Assembly (NCBI GenBank): GCA_964016875.1
Contig: OZ024737.1
Coordinates: 29,079,683 to 29,143,682 of the forward strand
Length of the DNA: 64,000 bases
Direction of reading: 5' to 3'
From: Fallopia convolvulus
Taxonomy: Eukaryota; Streptophyta; Magnoliopsida; Caryophyllales; Polygonaceae
Both the position numbers and the translations under genes were made by a program. The notes beneath the pieces were generated by a model, which made no database searches, was not told the origin of the DNA, and saw only the letters and a program-made list of their open reading frames with translations. Below, one piece after another: positions 54,363-64,000 of the stretch (position 1 is its first letter; every line of letters begins with the position of its first letter).

Positions 54363-56495
54363 GTACGTATTTCCAATCCTCTTTAGGAATTAGGGGGAGG
54401 GATTCAGAATTCGAATCCCCCCTGAGTTGGCGATTTTGGCTGCTCTCTACTTCTCTTTGTGATTTGATGCGATTTCTGACTGAATATGGTTTCATTTGTA
54501 ATCAACCAAATTGGCCTGTTTCTAATCTGAAGTGTCGAACTTTTATGGTGCTTTTGTTTTTTGGGGGTTTTCGAAAGAATGGATTTTGATGGAGACAGAG
54601 AAGGGTCTACTTAAGCTATTCTTGCTATACTACAAGTACGCTTGCCTGTGAATACGAGCCTCCAGATTGCCCACCTGGATGATGCCCACTTAGAATCTTT
54701 GTTTTTGACAACAACTGATCGGTGAATTGCCACATGGCTTTTTTTAATTGGCTGGGAGATATTCGAATGCTTTCTGCTGTTAGAGCTTTTAGTACACTGT
54801 AGTTTATCATAAGTAGTGAAGTCTCTTTCTCCTTCATGCCAATAAAAAAAGGCAGAGGAAGTCAGCTGCTGATATGGCAGTTAAAAGTGGAGTGGCTGAG
54901 TGTTTATGAGGTCATCTTATAGTTTTAGGACTATAAGGAGCAATTTCAAAACTTTAGCTGTGAGATTAATTTAGTGTTGGTTCCAACACTAACACATTTT
55001 CCATATATAGTAATGGGTGTTTTGTTTGGACTTTATTTCTTTATCTATTTATTTACTGATGTTTCCATGGATTTAAGCCTGACGATGATAACAAGAGCTC
55101 TAAGCCATGTTGGACTTGGAAGTTTATCATGCTGAGCATCCTCGTCTTATTCTTTTGTTTCCGTGGGTCTTCTGTTTACTGCTTGTATTTTGCAGCTTGA
55201 TTGGGTCTTCACTCTTCAGTCTTGTGTGACTTGGAGGACAGTAGTATACCTGGTTGTTATTCCTAAAAGCATTAAAAGATGAGCCTCACATTTTTTTCAA
55301 AGCCATCTTTTAATCGGATCGTGGGAATTCACAAACTAACCCTTCGGCAGTAAGACCACAGAATGTGGGAACTTAGAAACTCAGGAATGCTACTCAATTC
55401 TATTGATCCTAGCTGTGTGCAGCCCTGTTTGGCTTATATACTACTTGACTTGTATAACGAAGTTGTTTATCCTGAAAGATAGAACGGTTACTAGTGCCTT
55501 TTATAACGATCTTGTAAACTATTCAGCTTTTATCTTACACAAGGCTAAAAACTCTTTTGCATGATGTTTTTTTTACTCAGCTAGCTGGCTCTAGAATATC
55601 TGGTGTTAATAATGAACCCATATATTAGGAAAGAAATGTAGTCATTCTAAGACCTCTTCTGAATAAGGAACATATGCTTACTAGCTTACACCGTAGTCAT
55701 TCTAAGACCTCTTCTGAATGCTGATCTTTTTATCTATCCTTGGTAATTCATAGACATGTCATTTGATGGTATTTTGTTTTTTTTGAATGTGATGGTATTG
55801 TATATTCAAGCAGGTAAACTATATACTGTTTGCATTTTTAATTTGGATTGGCTATTTGCCAAATAATATTAGTCTTCACTCACAGATGATGTGCAGCATA
55901 TGTACTATTGTTTTATTGCCATTTTCATACTAACAAAAAGTGCTCTAACATAATGCAGGTTGCTGCACTGGAGGAACAACAACAAAAGGATACAGAAGAG
56001 AACAATGATGATGATGAAGCCAAGCCAGCTGATACTGACGCAAATGCAGCGGAACCAACATCCAATAGCGACGGTCACGATGAGAAACCTGACATCAATG
56101 ACGTCCCCATGGAAGAAAATGAGGTATTTGACTTCAAACCATAGACATCTAGAGTCTCTATTCTTATCAACTTTCTTTTAACATTTGGATGCTACCGGCT
56201 AATTCAGTCTGTATTCATGAAGTCTCTTCTCACTGTGGCTTTTTCTTCCCTGTAGAAGAACATCTCAGGATAAAACGTTTATAGATCCTCCACTATGTGA
56301 TTTTTAATTTCTACACTCTCTGCAAGCTTTAGTATTGATCCTCTATATAACTAGAATATTATTCTCCTTCAGGATTCAGAGAAGGAACGTCAGGATCTAA
56401 ACGAAAGCACATTGGACTTGAGCTTAGGATTGACGTCCCAGGAAGGAGAACAGGGCTCTGACCTGAACATGGAGCCTGCCAAAGACGATCAATGA
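54027..56495 (+). CDS. Plant protein of unknown function with C-terminal EAR-type motif, 207 aa
   Basis: Three exons: 54027-54362, 55959-56123, 56373-56495. Introns are GT-AG, all in phase 0, 208 codons with stop. The N terminus, MEGVGARLGRSSSRYGTTTV then FTGPVRKWKKEWVHIAP, looks strongly constrained and recalls an uncharacterised plant family. A Ser/Asn-rich linker follows (SSRLLLYRWTPISKSNN), then basic PPRKKFRYVPVAALEEQ, an acidic Glu/Asp region (DEKPDINDVPMEENE) and C-terminal DLNESTLDLSLGL. LDLSLGL (181-187) fits the LxLxL EAR repression motif that binds TOPLESS co-repressors; the RKKFR/RKWKK clusters could act as nuclear signals. No DNA-binding domain is visible. A role as repressor or adaptor is inference; the gene structure is well supported. 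Confidence 0.85.
55959..56123 (+). CDS. EAR-motif gene, exon 2
   Basis: 55 codons between AATGCAG and GAG|GTATTT. Gln/Glu/Asp-rich, predicted disordered, ending KPDINDVPMEENE. The preceding 1.6-kb intron shows no recognised element. Confidence 0.85.
56373..56495 (+). CDS. EAR-motif gene, exon 3
   Basis: 40 codons plus TGA after CTCCTTCAG. Carries DLNESTLDLSLGLTSQEGE and an acidic end. The LxLxL motif sits 20 residues from the C terminus, the usual place for EAR motifs. Confidence 0.87.
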   Translation, partial: DSEKERQDLNESTLDLSLGLTSQEGEQGSDLNMEPAKDDQ

Positions 56496-56695
56496 ACCTG
56501 AATCAAAATGTAACCAAATTATAGAACCGGTTTAGTTTCGCTCTCTTATTGCGGGAATTAGATGGAGTTGTGTATCTGCAAAATATTCATTCTTCTTCTA
56601 TTTTTCAACTCATTAAAATTAGAGCCAATGATGTTTGATCATTTGTGCTGCGAATTAAATTGACACTCTCAGGAAATATTTATATATATAGTGAC

Positions 56696-57851
56696 TAGAC
56701 CTGTCAAAATATGACCCGAACCGAAAAACCGACCCGACCCGTCCGAAATTTTTTGGGTCATAACCTGAAAAAATTAACCCGAAACCCGATTTTAACCGAA
56801 CCCGATGACCCGAGAAATTTCTGGGTCAAACCCGACCGGGTTTGGTTCAAGCCGTTGGGTCAAACTAAAAAGCGAGAATGGTGAAAAAAATTCACACCAA
56901 GTCAAGTTTGGTTGCAGTCTCATTCCTTCCTCTAATCAATAGTTGGACTTGACTCCAATCGATTGCTTGAAAAACTAATTTTCTAGATTATTAACATTAA
57001 ACAAACCAATTAGTTGAAGATGTTATAAGTTAATATCTCCGAAAAAGTTGTATATATACTTCTCAAGGTTTTGGCAAACGATTAATAGTAACCAATTAAA
57101 ATTATTAATAGTCAATGGATTAAAGATGCTCTAGGTTACATAAATGATTATGACTTTATCAAAGCTGAAATATATAAAAAAAAATGGGGGAATACCATAC
57201 TTTTTAATAATACGTGGATTGTAAGTTTTCCTATTCTGAATTGATATATGTTTCCTAGTATATGCATCAAGAATTCTATGAGGTCATGTGTTATTTTTTC
57301 TTCATAATCAATTTTGAATCTCTTACGATTTGAACTTTGAGGTCAATCATTTCTTGTTGAAATTCTTCTGCCACCAAGCATCATGAATGTGAAATTGGGA
57401 CTTTTCATTGTGCTGATTCACCCCCTTAGTCTAACACATGATTGGTTACAAAAATGTTCCTTTTTTTTAGCCAATACAAAAATGTTCCTAAAATAGTGAG
57501 ATACCACTTTATGATTAAATATTAATATTAATGAATACAAAATTTGAGCGTCTTGTATCCAAAATCCAAATCCTTATATTTAGGCTCAAGTTAGATTATA
57601 CTATAACTTTTTAGGTAAATAAGCGAGAATGAAAAAAAATTAACTAAAAAATAACAAATAAACTGTTAAAATAAATAGGAAAACCCAGGTTATTTAACCC
57701 GTTGATCGACCCGAACCCGCAACAAACCCGTAGTGACCCGACCTGTTTGAACCCGATAAATTTGTGACCCGAAATGACCCGACCTGAAATTGACCCGAAC
57801 CCGACATACCGAAACCCGAACCCGACCCGTCCGACCCGATTGACAGGTCTA
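56696..57851. mobile_element. hAT element with GACCCGA words, 1.16 kb
   Basis: The ends TAGACCTGTCAA and TTGACAGGTCTA are flanked by the exact 8-bp duplication ATAGTGAC (56688-56695 and 57852-57859). Subterminal regions are dense in ACCCGACCCG/AACCCGA. The middle is AT-rich without a transposase. It starts only 200 bp after the EAR-motif gene's stop, so it may lie in or next to its 3' UTR. Confidence 0.93.
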
Positions 57852-57922
57852 ATAGTGACGGTTTAAATGGATTCCGGTCGAGTGTCTGGTAGTGAGTTGA
57901 GGGACGGGAAAAGGCTCGGTCT

Positions 57923-57940
57923 GAAGCTCGCGCGAGCTTC
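57923..57940. repeat. Perfect 18-bp palindrome
   Basis: GAAGCTCGCGCGAGCTTC lies in a small GC-rich patch (57890-57990) with further AGCTCG/CGAGCT words. Function unknown; such words also occur in repeat families. Confidence 0.85.
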
Positions 57941-58009
57941 GGGTCGAGCTTTGAGCCGCGCCGTTTTCTACCCGTGCCGCTTTATGTATTTTATGTGTTT
58001 ACAAAAATG

Positions 58010-58040
58010 CTAGCCTAAGTTCCCGTGCCTTGCACGGAAT
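58010..58040 (-). mobile_element. Helitron-like 3' terminus
   Basis: On the minus strand a CCGTGCAAGGCACGGG hairpin is followed by AACTTAGGCTAG. The base following CTAG is C rather than the expected T, so this is a weaker case. Confidence 0.35.
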
Positions 58041-58279
58041 TATAAAATTATTGTATTATTTATTTTTAAATTTGATTAAATTGATATTAAAACAACTATA
58101 TGTATCTTATTAAAAAACTATCATTTCTAAAAATAATTATTGATATAAGTAAGGATTTTTTTAAGAAACGATATGTATCTTATCATATAAACTACCCTAC
58201 CCAAAAATAAAACTAATATATTAAAAATAATTAAAAATAATCCAATTAATTTTCAAAACATAAAATTGATTTAAAAAAG

Positions 58280-58477
58280 ATGGGCGGTGTAATTCAATGT
58301 GGAACAGTTTTAAATATTATTTTAACATCCGTTTTAGTATATGCTATGGGCGGTGTAATTCAATGTGGAACAGTTTTAAATATTATTTTAACATCCGCTT
58401 TAGTATATACTATGGGCGGTGTAATTCAATGGGGAACAATTTTAAATATTATTTTAACATCCGCTTTAGTATATACT
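58280..58477 (+). repeat. Three tandem copies of a 66-bp unit, open in one frame
   Basis: Units at 58280-58345, 58346-58411 and 58412-58477, each starting ATGGGCGGTGTAATTCAATG and ending TTTTAGTATAT plus four bases. Because 66 is a multiple of three, a 22-residue hydrophobic repeat (MGGVIQCGTVLNIILTSVLV...) reads through all three, with a stop right after. The TTTTAACATCCGTTTTAG part also occurs singly at about 52600 in another repeat, so this is probably repeat DNA rather than a gene. Confidence 0.9.
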
Positions 58478-58489
58478 ATGTAGTAATGA

Positions 58490-59113
58490 ACTAATAATAT
58501 ATGATTTAATATTATAAATTAAATGTTAATAATATTTTAAAAATAATTCAAATATAATAATTATGTTCCTAATATTTTTAACAAATAGTAATATTATTTT
58601 CTTAATTTAAAAAAATATTTTATAATAAATATTAGGTTTCTATCACTTACCAAAATTTAAGATCTCTAAATATAGTTGTATATTAGTAATATAATTATAT
58701 TTAATATTTTTACTTCATAATAAAGATTATGTTTCTATCTCTTACCAAATTTTAAGATCTCTAAATATAATTGTATATTAGTAATATTAGTAACATTATT
58801 ATATTTACTAAAAACTTTTCATATTGGATTAGACTCCCAAATCAACTTGCCAAAATTTAAAATATCTAAATATAATTGTATATTAGTAATATAAGAATTA
58901 TTATTATTATATAAGGATAAAGGATTGTAAATACTTAAATTAACAAAGGGCAAAGAGGTAAATGGAAAAATTAAAACGCCTACGTGGCATAGTTAAGACG
59001 ATGACACGTAGGATAGAGAGATTCGACTTTAGTTATAGTATATTGATTTCACCCTACTGTTTATATAAAGTTCAGACTTGTTGGAGAATTCATCTATCTA
59101 CTATTCTACTCTA
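58490..59113. other. AT-rich repeat-like stretch
   Basis: Several partial internal copies of ACCAAAATTTAAGATCTCTAAATATA...TTGTATATTAGTAATAT at about 58650, 58750 and 58850. No gene was seen. Confidence 0.5.
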
Positions 59114-61919
59114 CTAGGGTATATACCCGCACTATGCGCGGATCTGTTAAAGTTTAACTTGAATTGTATATCGAAAATGTATCAGTTTGCATATTGATTC
59201 AAAGCATAGTCATATTAATAGACTAAATATACAAAATAAAATATTCTTATGCGTATACTATACTAATATTAAATACAAAAATGAATTAAGTATGGCGTAC
59301 AAATTGAATATGATGATCAACCAACATTTAACAAAATTTGATAAAATATTTGAACGCAAATTCTATTTAATTAAAGTAATTGATTTTTATCAATTTTATA
59401 ATTAACGCAAAGTCCAATATTTTAAATGAGGTGGGTTAAGGAGGAGCGACAAGAAAAATGAGATGACTTAATGTGGTGACCTTATTTTTTACTCGATACA
59501 TGTGACAAAAAATGAGGTGAATTAACATGACAACGACACATGACAAAATGAGGCGACTTAATGTGGTGTCCTTATCTCTTATCCGTGATATGTGACAAAA
59601 ATTAGGTGGATTAACGTGGGAACGACATGTGGTGAAAATGAGACGACTTAATTTAATGACTTTATTTTCTACCCAAAACATGTGATGAAGACACAATGAC
59701 TTATTCATACATATATTTGAATATCTGACAAAAAAAAACATATATTTGAATATGTTAAAAAGACGCGTGATTTTAATGCAACATGATAATAAAAACTATT
59801 TTTTTTATCTATACAACCAATCAACATCTAGCTTAATTGGATTACATATCTCTTATACATATAACAAATATTATATATGATATAAGAAATTCAACTTTTA
59901 ATTATGGATCTCTATATGTTTAATATCTCTTATAGTTGTAGTCACATTTATATATAATATTTTGTTATTTTGATTGCTATTTTTTACCCCTTATTTACTG
60001 GTCTTTATGTTTGTCACATTTCTTTGTTGCAAATATCCAATAAAAAGATTACACTTAAATAATACTTTATAATTTAAAAAATAATGAAAGTATATTAATA
60101 TAGTCAATTATCTTTCCAAATATTACACGGAGGAAATGGATATCTTGCGTAATAAATGGAAAATTATATAGCATTTTCTTATTTTTATAATTTTTTGTTC
60201 TAATATTTGGTTTTAAATAAAATATCGTTAGATGACGTGACATGTTATAAGTGAGGTGGAATGTGAATTTACCATGTGGTATAATATGTTACAACTTTAT
60301 TTTTATATACTCCATATATAATAGATTAAAATGAATCGACATTAATTGTTACACAATATACTAACATGAAAAAAGGCTAGTAAATTATATAAAAATAATG
60401 TCAATTTTTTGTGTAATTCAAAACAGTGGTAATCAAAGATTTTATAAATTAAAAAATAATTATAACTTATATATCATCTTTCATTTAAAATAAAATTAAT
60501 TGTCAATATTATTTGTAACCAAATTATTTTCTCCATTATAACAATTTTATAAGTTATATATCATCTTTCATTTATAATATAATAATTTTATAAATAGAAA
60601 ATGATTATAATTGTTTAAATATTAACCAAGAATCTCCATTATTTATAAGATGTTATAAAAAATTATTTTCTATATTTTAGTTTGGTAATATCTTCTCCAT
60701 TTTGGTATATCTATTTTACATATTTTTTTTATATTTAATACATGATTTTGTAGTTTGGAAATACACAATTTTAGTTTGTATTATCTTTTTAGTTTAAGTT
60801 GGTATTATCTTCACCAAATAAAAAATATACTATTGAAGCTATCTATTTTATAACAAAAATTAAAATAATAGGAACCAAAATATTAGGAATGGAAAATCTT
60901 TAAGGAATATATAAAGAATCAAAAAATTTGTATACGTGTTTATCCTAAATTATGAATACCGTATATAAGAAATATTTAAGAAATGGATAATATTTAAATA
61001 TAATCTTTTAGGAATATTTAAGGAATGGATAATCTCCAAGGATAATATAAAAAGTGTATTGTATCAAGGAAGCTAAGTAGCAAACTGATTATCTTAGGTA
61101 ATTATCGAATTTGTTAACAGAAACTAAAAAAAAAAGTAGTAGATAGGTTCAATGGCACCGAGATATATTAACCCAATTTATTTTTTTAAAATTTGAATAA
61201 CATCTATTGCATTGGCATATATTGTTTAGAGTCTTATAAATATTTTCTAGGTAAGACATAAATAACGAAATACTAAAAAATGAATTAATTTTAGACTAGA
61301 TTAGTATATAGATGTTTTTTTTTTCTACCGAGCAAAACTTTTCTACGATTTTTTATTTTAAGTTTTATCTCTAGTTTTATAGGTATGTTTTGGAAAACTC
61401 TTGTGATCTATCATGGTTGTGCACATTTTTTGTACCGAATTTAGAGAAAGCTTTTCTAAGAGTAAAGAGGATAAGTAACTAGGAACAACCATATAGGCTA
61501 ACAAAATTGACTTTGTTTTTTAATTTTAATTTTAACTATTTTATCGACAATCAAGCCATTATTAAATTCATCAAGTTTGACAAATCGGTGGGAATCTGAT
61601 GATCTTTTTCTTTTTCATTCTTTCATCACTTTAATGCACATATAATTTGCAAACCTAAATCTCCTTACTTGAATACGATAACAAAGGCATTAAATAGAGC
61701 TTTGTTATATAAACGTATTTGTTTGCTAATGAGGTGGAAAACACACACATGACATACAATGTGGTTATAAAATATATGATGTGTAAATTATATGATTTAA
61801 TGACAAACTAACACGTGTAAAAATTCGACGTGGTGAAATATATAAATGACATTTGTACAATGCTGATGTGGCACAATGAAATGACTTCAAATCATATTGG
61901 TTTATATATATATAGTAGA
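59114..61919 (-). mobile_element. Non-autonomous Helitron candidate, 2.8 kb
   Basis: Minus sense: the 5' end is TCTACTATATATATATAAACC at 61919 (A|TC... context, with plus-strand T following), and the 3' end has hairpin CCGCGCATAGTGCGGG then TATATACCCTAG at 59114, followed by T. These match canonical plant Helitron termini (5'-TC, GC hairpin near the 3' end, CTRR-3', insertion between A and T). No Rep/helicase gene is present. The interior is AT-rich with words such as GTGGCACA and GATGTGGC that occur in other plant Helitron-like repeats. Pairing of these two ends is the simplest reading, not proven. Confidence 0.55.
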
Positions 61920-62734
61920 TTAAAGCTAATCTAGTTGTAAAAAAAGCCACCATAATTTTTTATATAGAAATTAACGTTTAGTTAAATATGCAGGAAATTT
62001 TAGGAATTACAATTTGGATTCTTTCTAAAATATTGGATGATATTAAAACTACCAAATCTAGTATTTGAATTCATAACATTTGTTTCCAAAAACAACCAAT
62101 TTATTTCTATAATTTATATGAATTAATGAGGAGATGAAACATGTCAAAATCTGATGTGGCACATTTAAGGAATGCCATGTGGCAAAAGATGATGTGACAC
62201 AATGTGGCTGCTCCAAACCTTATTGTTTTTATCTTAACCACTACAAAAGTTGTCCCTCTATTTCTATTAAATGCTTCATTCTCTTAATAATTCTACCAAT
62301 ATTAATTGCAACAAATATGTAAAAGCTTTTTTGAAGAAAATTAAATAAATACTTACAATTGCCAATTCATTTTTAAGAGATTCAAATTTTATTATTTCAA
62401 AATAAAATAAAATAATGAAAAATACTTATATTTTAGAAAGTAAAATAAACATGCAATATTATTGATTATTCACATTTTTATATGCACAAGAATCGCATTA
62501 ATCTAAATCTTAAAAAATAGTTAAAATAAACCTAAAATTGGCAATAGTTTAAGTATAAAATGAAATTAATGTTTGGGTTGTAACTTAAATTAGTATGCAC
62601 TAATTAAATGGTCAAATAATTTATATATACATACTCCGTTTTTTTAATATTTTTTTTTATATACAATTAATTATGAACATTGTATAAAAGTCCAGACGTT
62701 TAAGAAAATAACAAACACATGATATGAACCCTGT
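61920..62734. other. AT-rich sequence between two Helitron-type ends
   Basis: It contains GATGTGGCAC and ATGCCATGTGGCA words (62150-62215). It could be the body of a small plus-strand Helitron ending at 62763. No gene was seen. Confidence 0.4.
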
Positions 62735-62776
62735 CTCGTCCAACGGACGAGTTAGCATTCTAGTATATATAGTAGA
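62735..62776. mobile_element. Helitron-like end, hairpin plus CTAG abutting an inverted 5'-type end
   Basis: The plus strand shows hairpin CTCGTCCAACGGACGAG, spacer TTAGCATT, CTAG and a following T: a good Helitron 3' end. Directly beyond is TATATATAGTAGA|T, which is the complement of a 5'-TCTACTATATATA end. Either two elements abut, or one element type has a hairpin just inside an inverted TCTACTA terminus. Confidence 0.5.
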
Positions 62777-63761
62777 TTAATTGAGAACTCTTAAAGCCCT
62801 AATTAAAACTTTTAGATTTTCTGATTGAATTCATGAATAACTAAATTTCTCTTGCTTGATTAATAAATTTGAAGCTTCGGTCTTAGATTTTACTGTGAGA
62901 TTAATCTTGTTTCTTTTCTTCTTTGGAATAATCTTAATTCTCTGTGCTTGAATGTTTATAATTGATTTTAAATTTAATTAGACTGATCACCTAATAATCT
63001 CTTGAGTCAATCTATTGCTAATTCTATTTGATTTTTTTTGTTGAATCACATAGATTAAAGCAACAATTGTAATTTGCCAAGACTGGTTGAATTAGTTTAT
63101 TACAAAGAGAATTAATTTACAATTGATTTATGATTGGATGCAGAATAATGATTGTTCTTATCAAATTTTCTTGGTGTGCATTTCTATTATTGAATTGAAT
63201 CTAGATGGCTTTTAGGTTTGTTGATAAAGTTTAAAAGGGTTTGGTTTGTCCTAATTACTAATTGAGAAGGAATTGGAATAATATTCTCCACGATAAGTTA
63301 TTCAAGAAGACTTTAGGTTTTCAATGATCGTTAAATTGTGTCTGCAAGTGAAAATTGATTAATTGGGCATACTTCTCATATATTTCCAACAATCACATTT
63401 GTTCTTGTTTTACTTTGTTTGCTTTATTAGTAGTAGTAGTTCATCAACACCCCTATTCTTCTCATCCATAACATACAATCGAGCATACGAATACATCAAT
63501 TCTCTATTGGATCGACCCTTACTTGTCAACTACATTAGTTTTGTTAGTTATGATTCTTTGATAGGTATCACTAGGCTTCAAAGTACACTGATGATCGTGA
63601 GACCCATACGATCGTGAACATGATAGAGATCTAAATTCACAATCGATATATCGTCCTCAACCTTGAGTCACAGTCATGACACACCTTGTCACAATCATGA
63701 GCTATGCTATTTTTCGATGCTTTGCCATGAGACTTGTTTCCTTTTGGGTTTTTATTTAGAC
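62777..63761. other. Unresolved degenerate repeat
   Basis: 63440-63600 contains GGATCGACCCTTACTTGTCA, a word often found in the leader of degraded plant gypsy elements. No coding frame was supported, and I could not define boundaries. Confidence 0.35.
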
Positions 63762-64000
63762 TTTTTTTTTGGTAGAAGGAGAGGCGACACTCTTCAGTCC
63801 CTCTAGGGGAATTTTATTAATAGGAAAGAGTTCTAAGTAGTCAACAAATGAAGGATAGCCCGACCTCTAACATCATTAGAAAACAAAGAAATAACACCCT
63901 CCAACGGGTTAAGCATTACATGAAAACGTATACTAAACGAAAAAACAAAAGAAGCAAGATAGTCTGCTACACTATTAGCTTCCCTATAGATATGACGAAA
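63762..64000 (-). mobile_element. LINE 3' end, minus orientation, runs off right edge
   Basis: Nine A (minus strand, 63770-63762) mark the poly-A tail. Upstream lies a roughly 60-bp 3' UTR and the end of a coding frame. The rest of the element is outside the window. Confidence 0.75.
63833..64000 (-). CDS. LINE ORF2 C terminus, RNase H-like domain end (partial)
   Basis: 55 codons enter from the right edge and end at TAG. HIYREANSVADYLASFVFSF matches the last RNase H motif of plant LINE ORF2 and related reverse-transcriptase genes (REAN.VAD.LA). NPLEGVISLFSNDVRGRAIL then completes the domain end. The frame is open here. It is a different copy from the LINE at the left edge, which is cut at the other end. 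Confidence 0.82.
   Translation of the reverse strand, partial: FRHIYREANSVADYLASFVFSFSIRFHVMLNPLEGVISLFSNDVRGRAILHLLTT

Overview
The window is a repeat-rich, AT-rich stretch of a flowering-plant (eudicot-like) nuclear chromosome. The evidence is two spliced plant genes with GT-AG introns, Ty3/gypsy chromovirus and Ty1/copia retrotransposons with initiator-Met primer sites, plant-type LINEs, hAT, Mutator and Harbinger non-autonomous elements with target-site duplications (TSDs), and Helitron-like termini. I cannot place it to family or species from the sequence. No tRNA, intact rRNA, CRISPR or bacterial-type signal was seen.

Layout. 1-1.9 kb: 5' half of a LINE on the minus strand (intact endonuclease domain running off the left edge). 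3.36-4.90 kb: a Mutator-like element that appears to carry two gene fragments, a signal-peptide-like exon and a frameshifted AP2/ERF piece (Pack-MULE-like). 6.0-8.4 kb: a decayed hAT transposase gene. 9.09 kb: a possible small secreted-peptide gene. 9.8-28.6 kb: two terminal-inverted-repeat elements sitting in (TA)n tracts. The second spans 17.4 kb because a minus-strand gypsy element (TSD CTTGT) landed in it; that element's 3' LTR holds a hAT element (TSD ATACAAAC), which itself holds a solo LTR (TSD TCGGA), and a second, plus-strand chromovirus occupies its other half. 28.6-36.3 kb: a minus-strand copia element split by a 5-kb LTR-type insertion; the pol reading frame is interrupted mid-motif at 30.09 and resumes at 35.11 kb. 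The insertion carries a 5S-rRNA-derived segment. 37-38.5 kb: a Mutator MITE and a frameshifted nuclease-like mobile-gene remnant.

39.4-47.9 kb: the main gene, a six-exon SNF2-family ATPase of the DRD1 (DEFECTIVE IN RNA-DIRECTED DNA METHYLATION 1/CHR35) type, predicted 854 aa. Its introns have taken in several transposon fragments. 49-50.7 kb: a Mutator MITE and a copia remnant. 51-53.3 kb: nested hAT MITEs inside Helitron-like sequence. 54.0-56.5 kb: a second gene of three exons, 207 aa, conserved-looking but of unknown function, with a C-terminal LxLxL (EAR-type) motif. 56.7-64 kb: a hAT element, a 66-bp tandem repeat, a 2.8-kb Helitron candidate, and the 3' end of another LINE.

The two host genes show no operon-like relation. 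The one functional theme is that a gene needed for RNA-directed silencing of transposons lies in a transposon-dense neighbourhood and carries several in its introns. I did not find a clearly new biological system. The most unusual structures are the TA-targeted elements with iterated GTTCA motifs, the gene-fragment-carrying Mutator element, and a LINE with a roughly 1-kb open hydrophobic frame between its ORFs.
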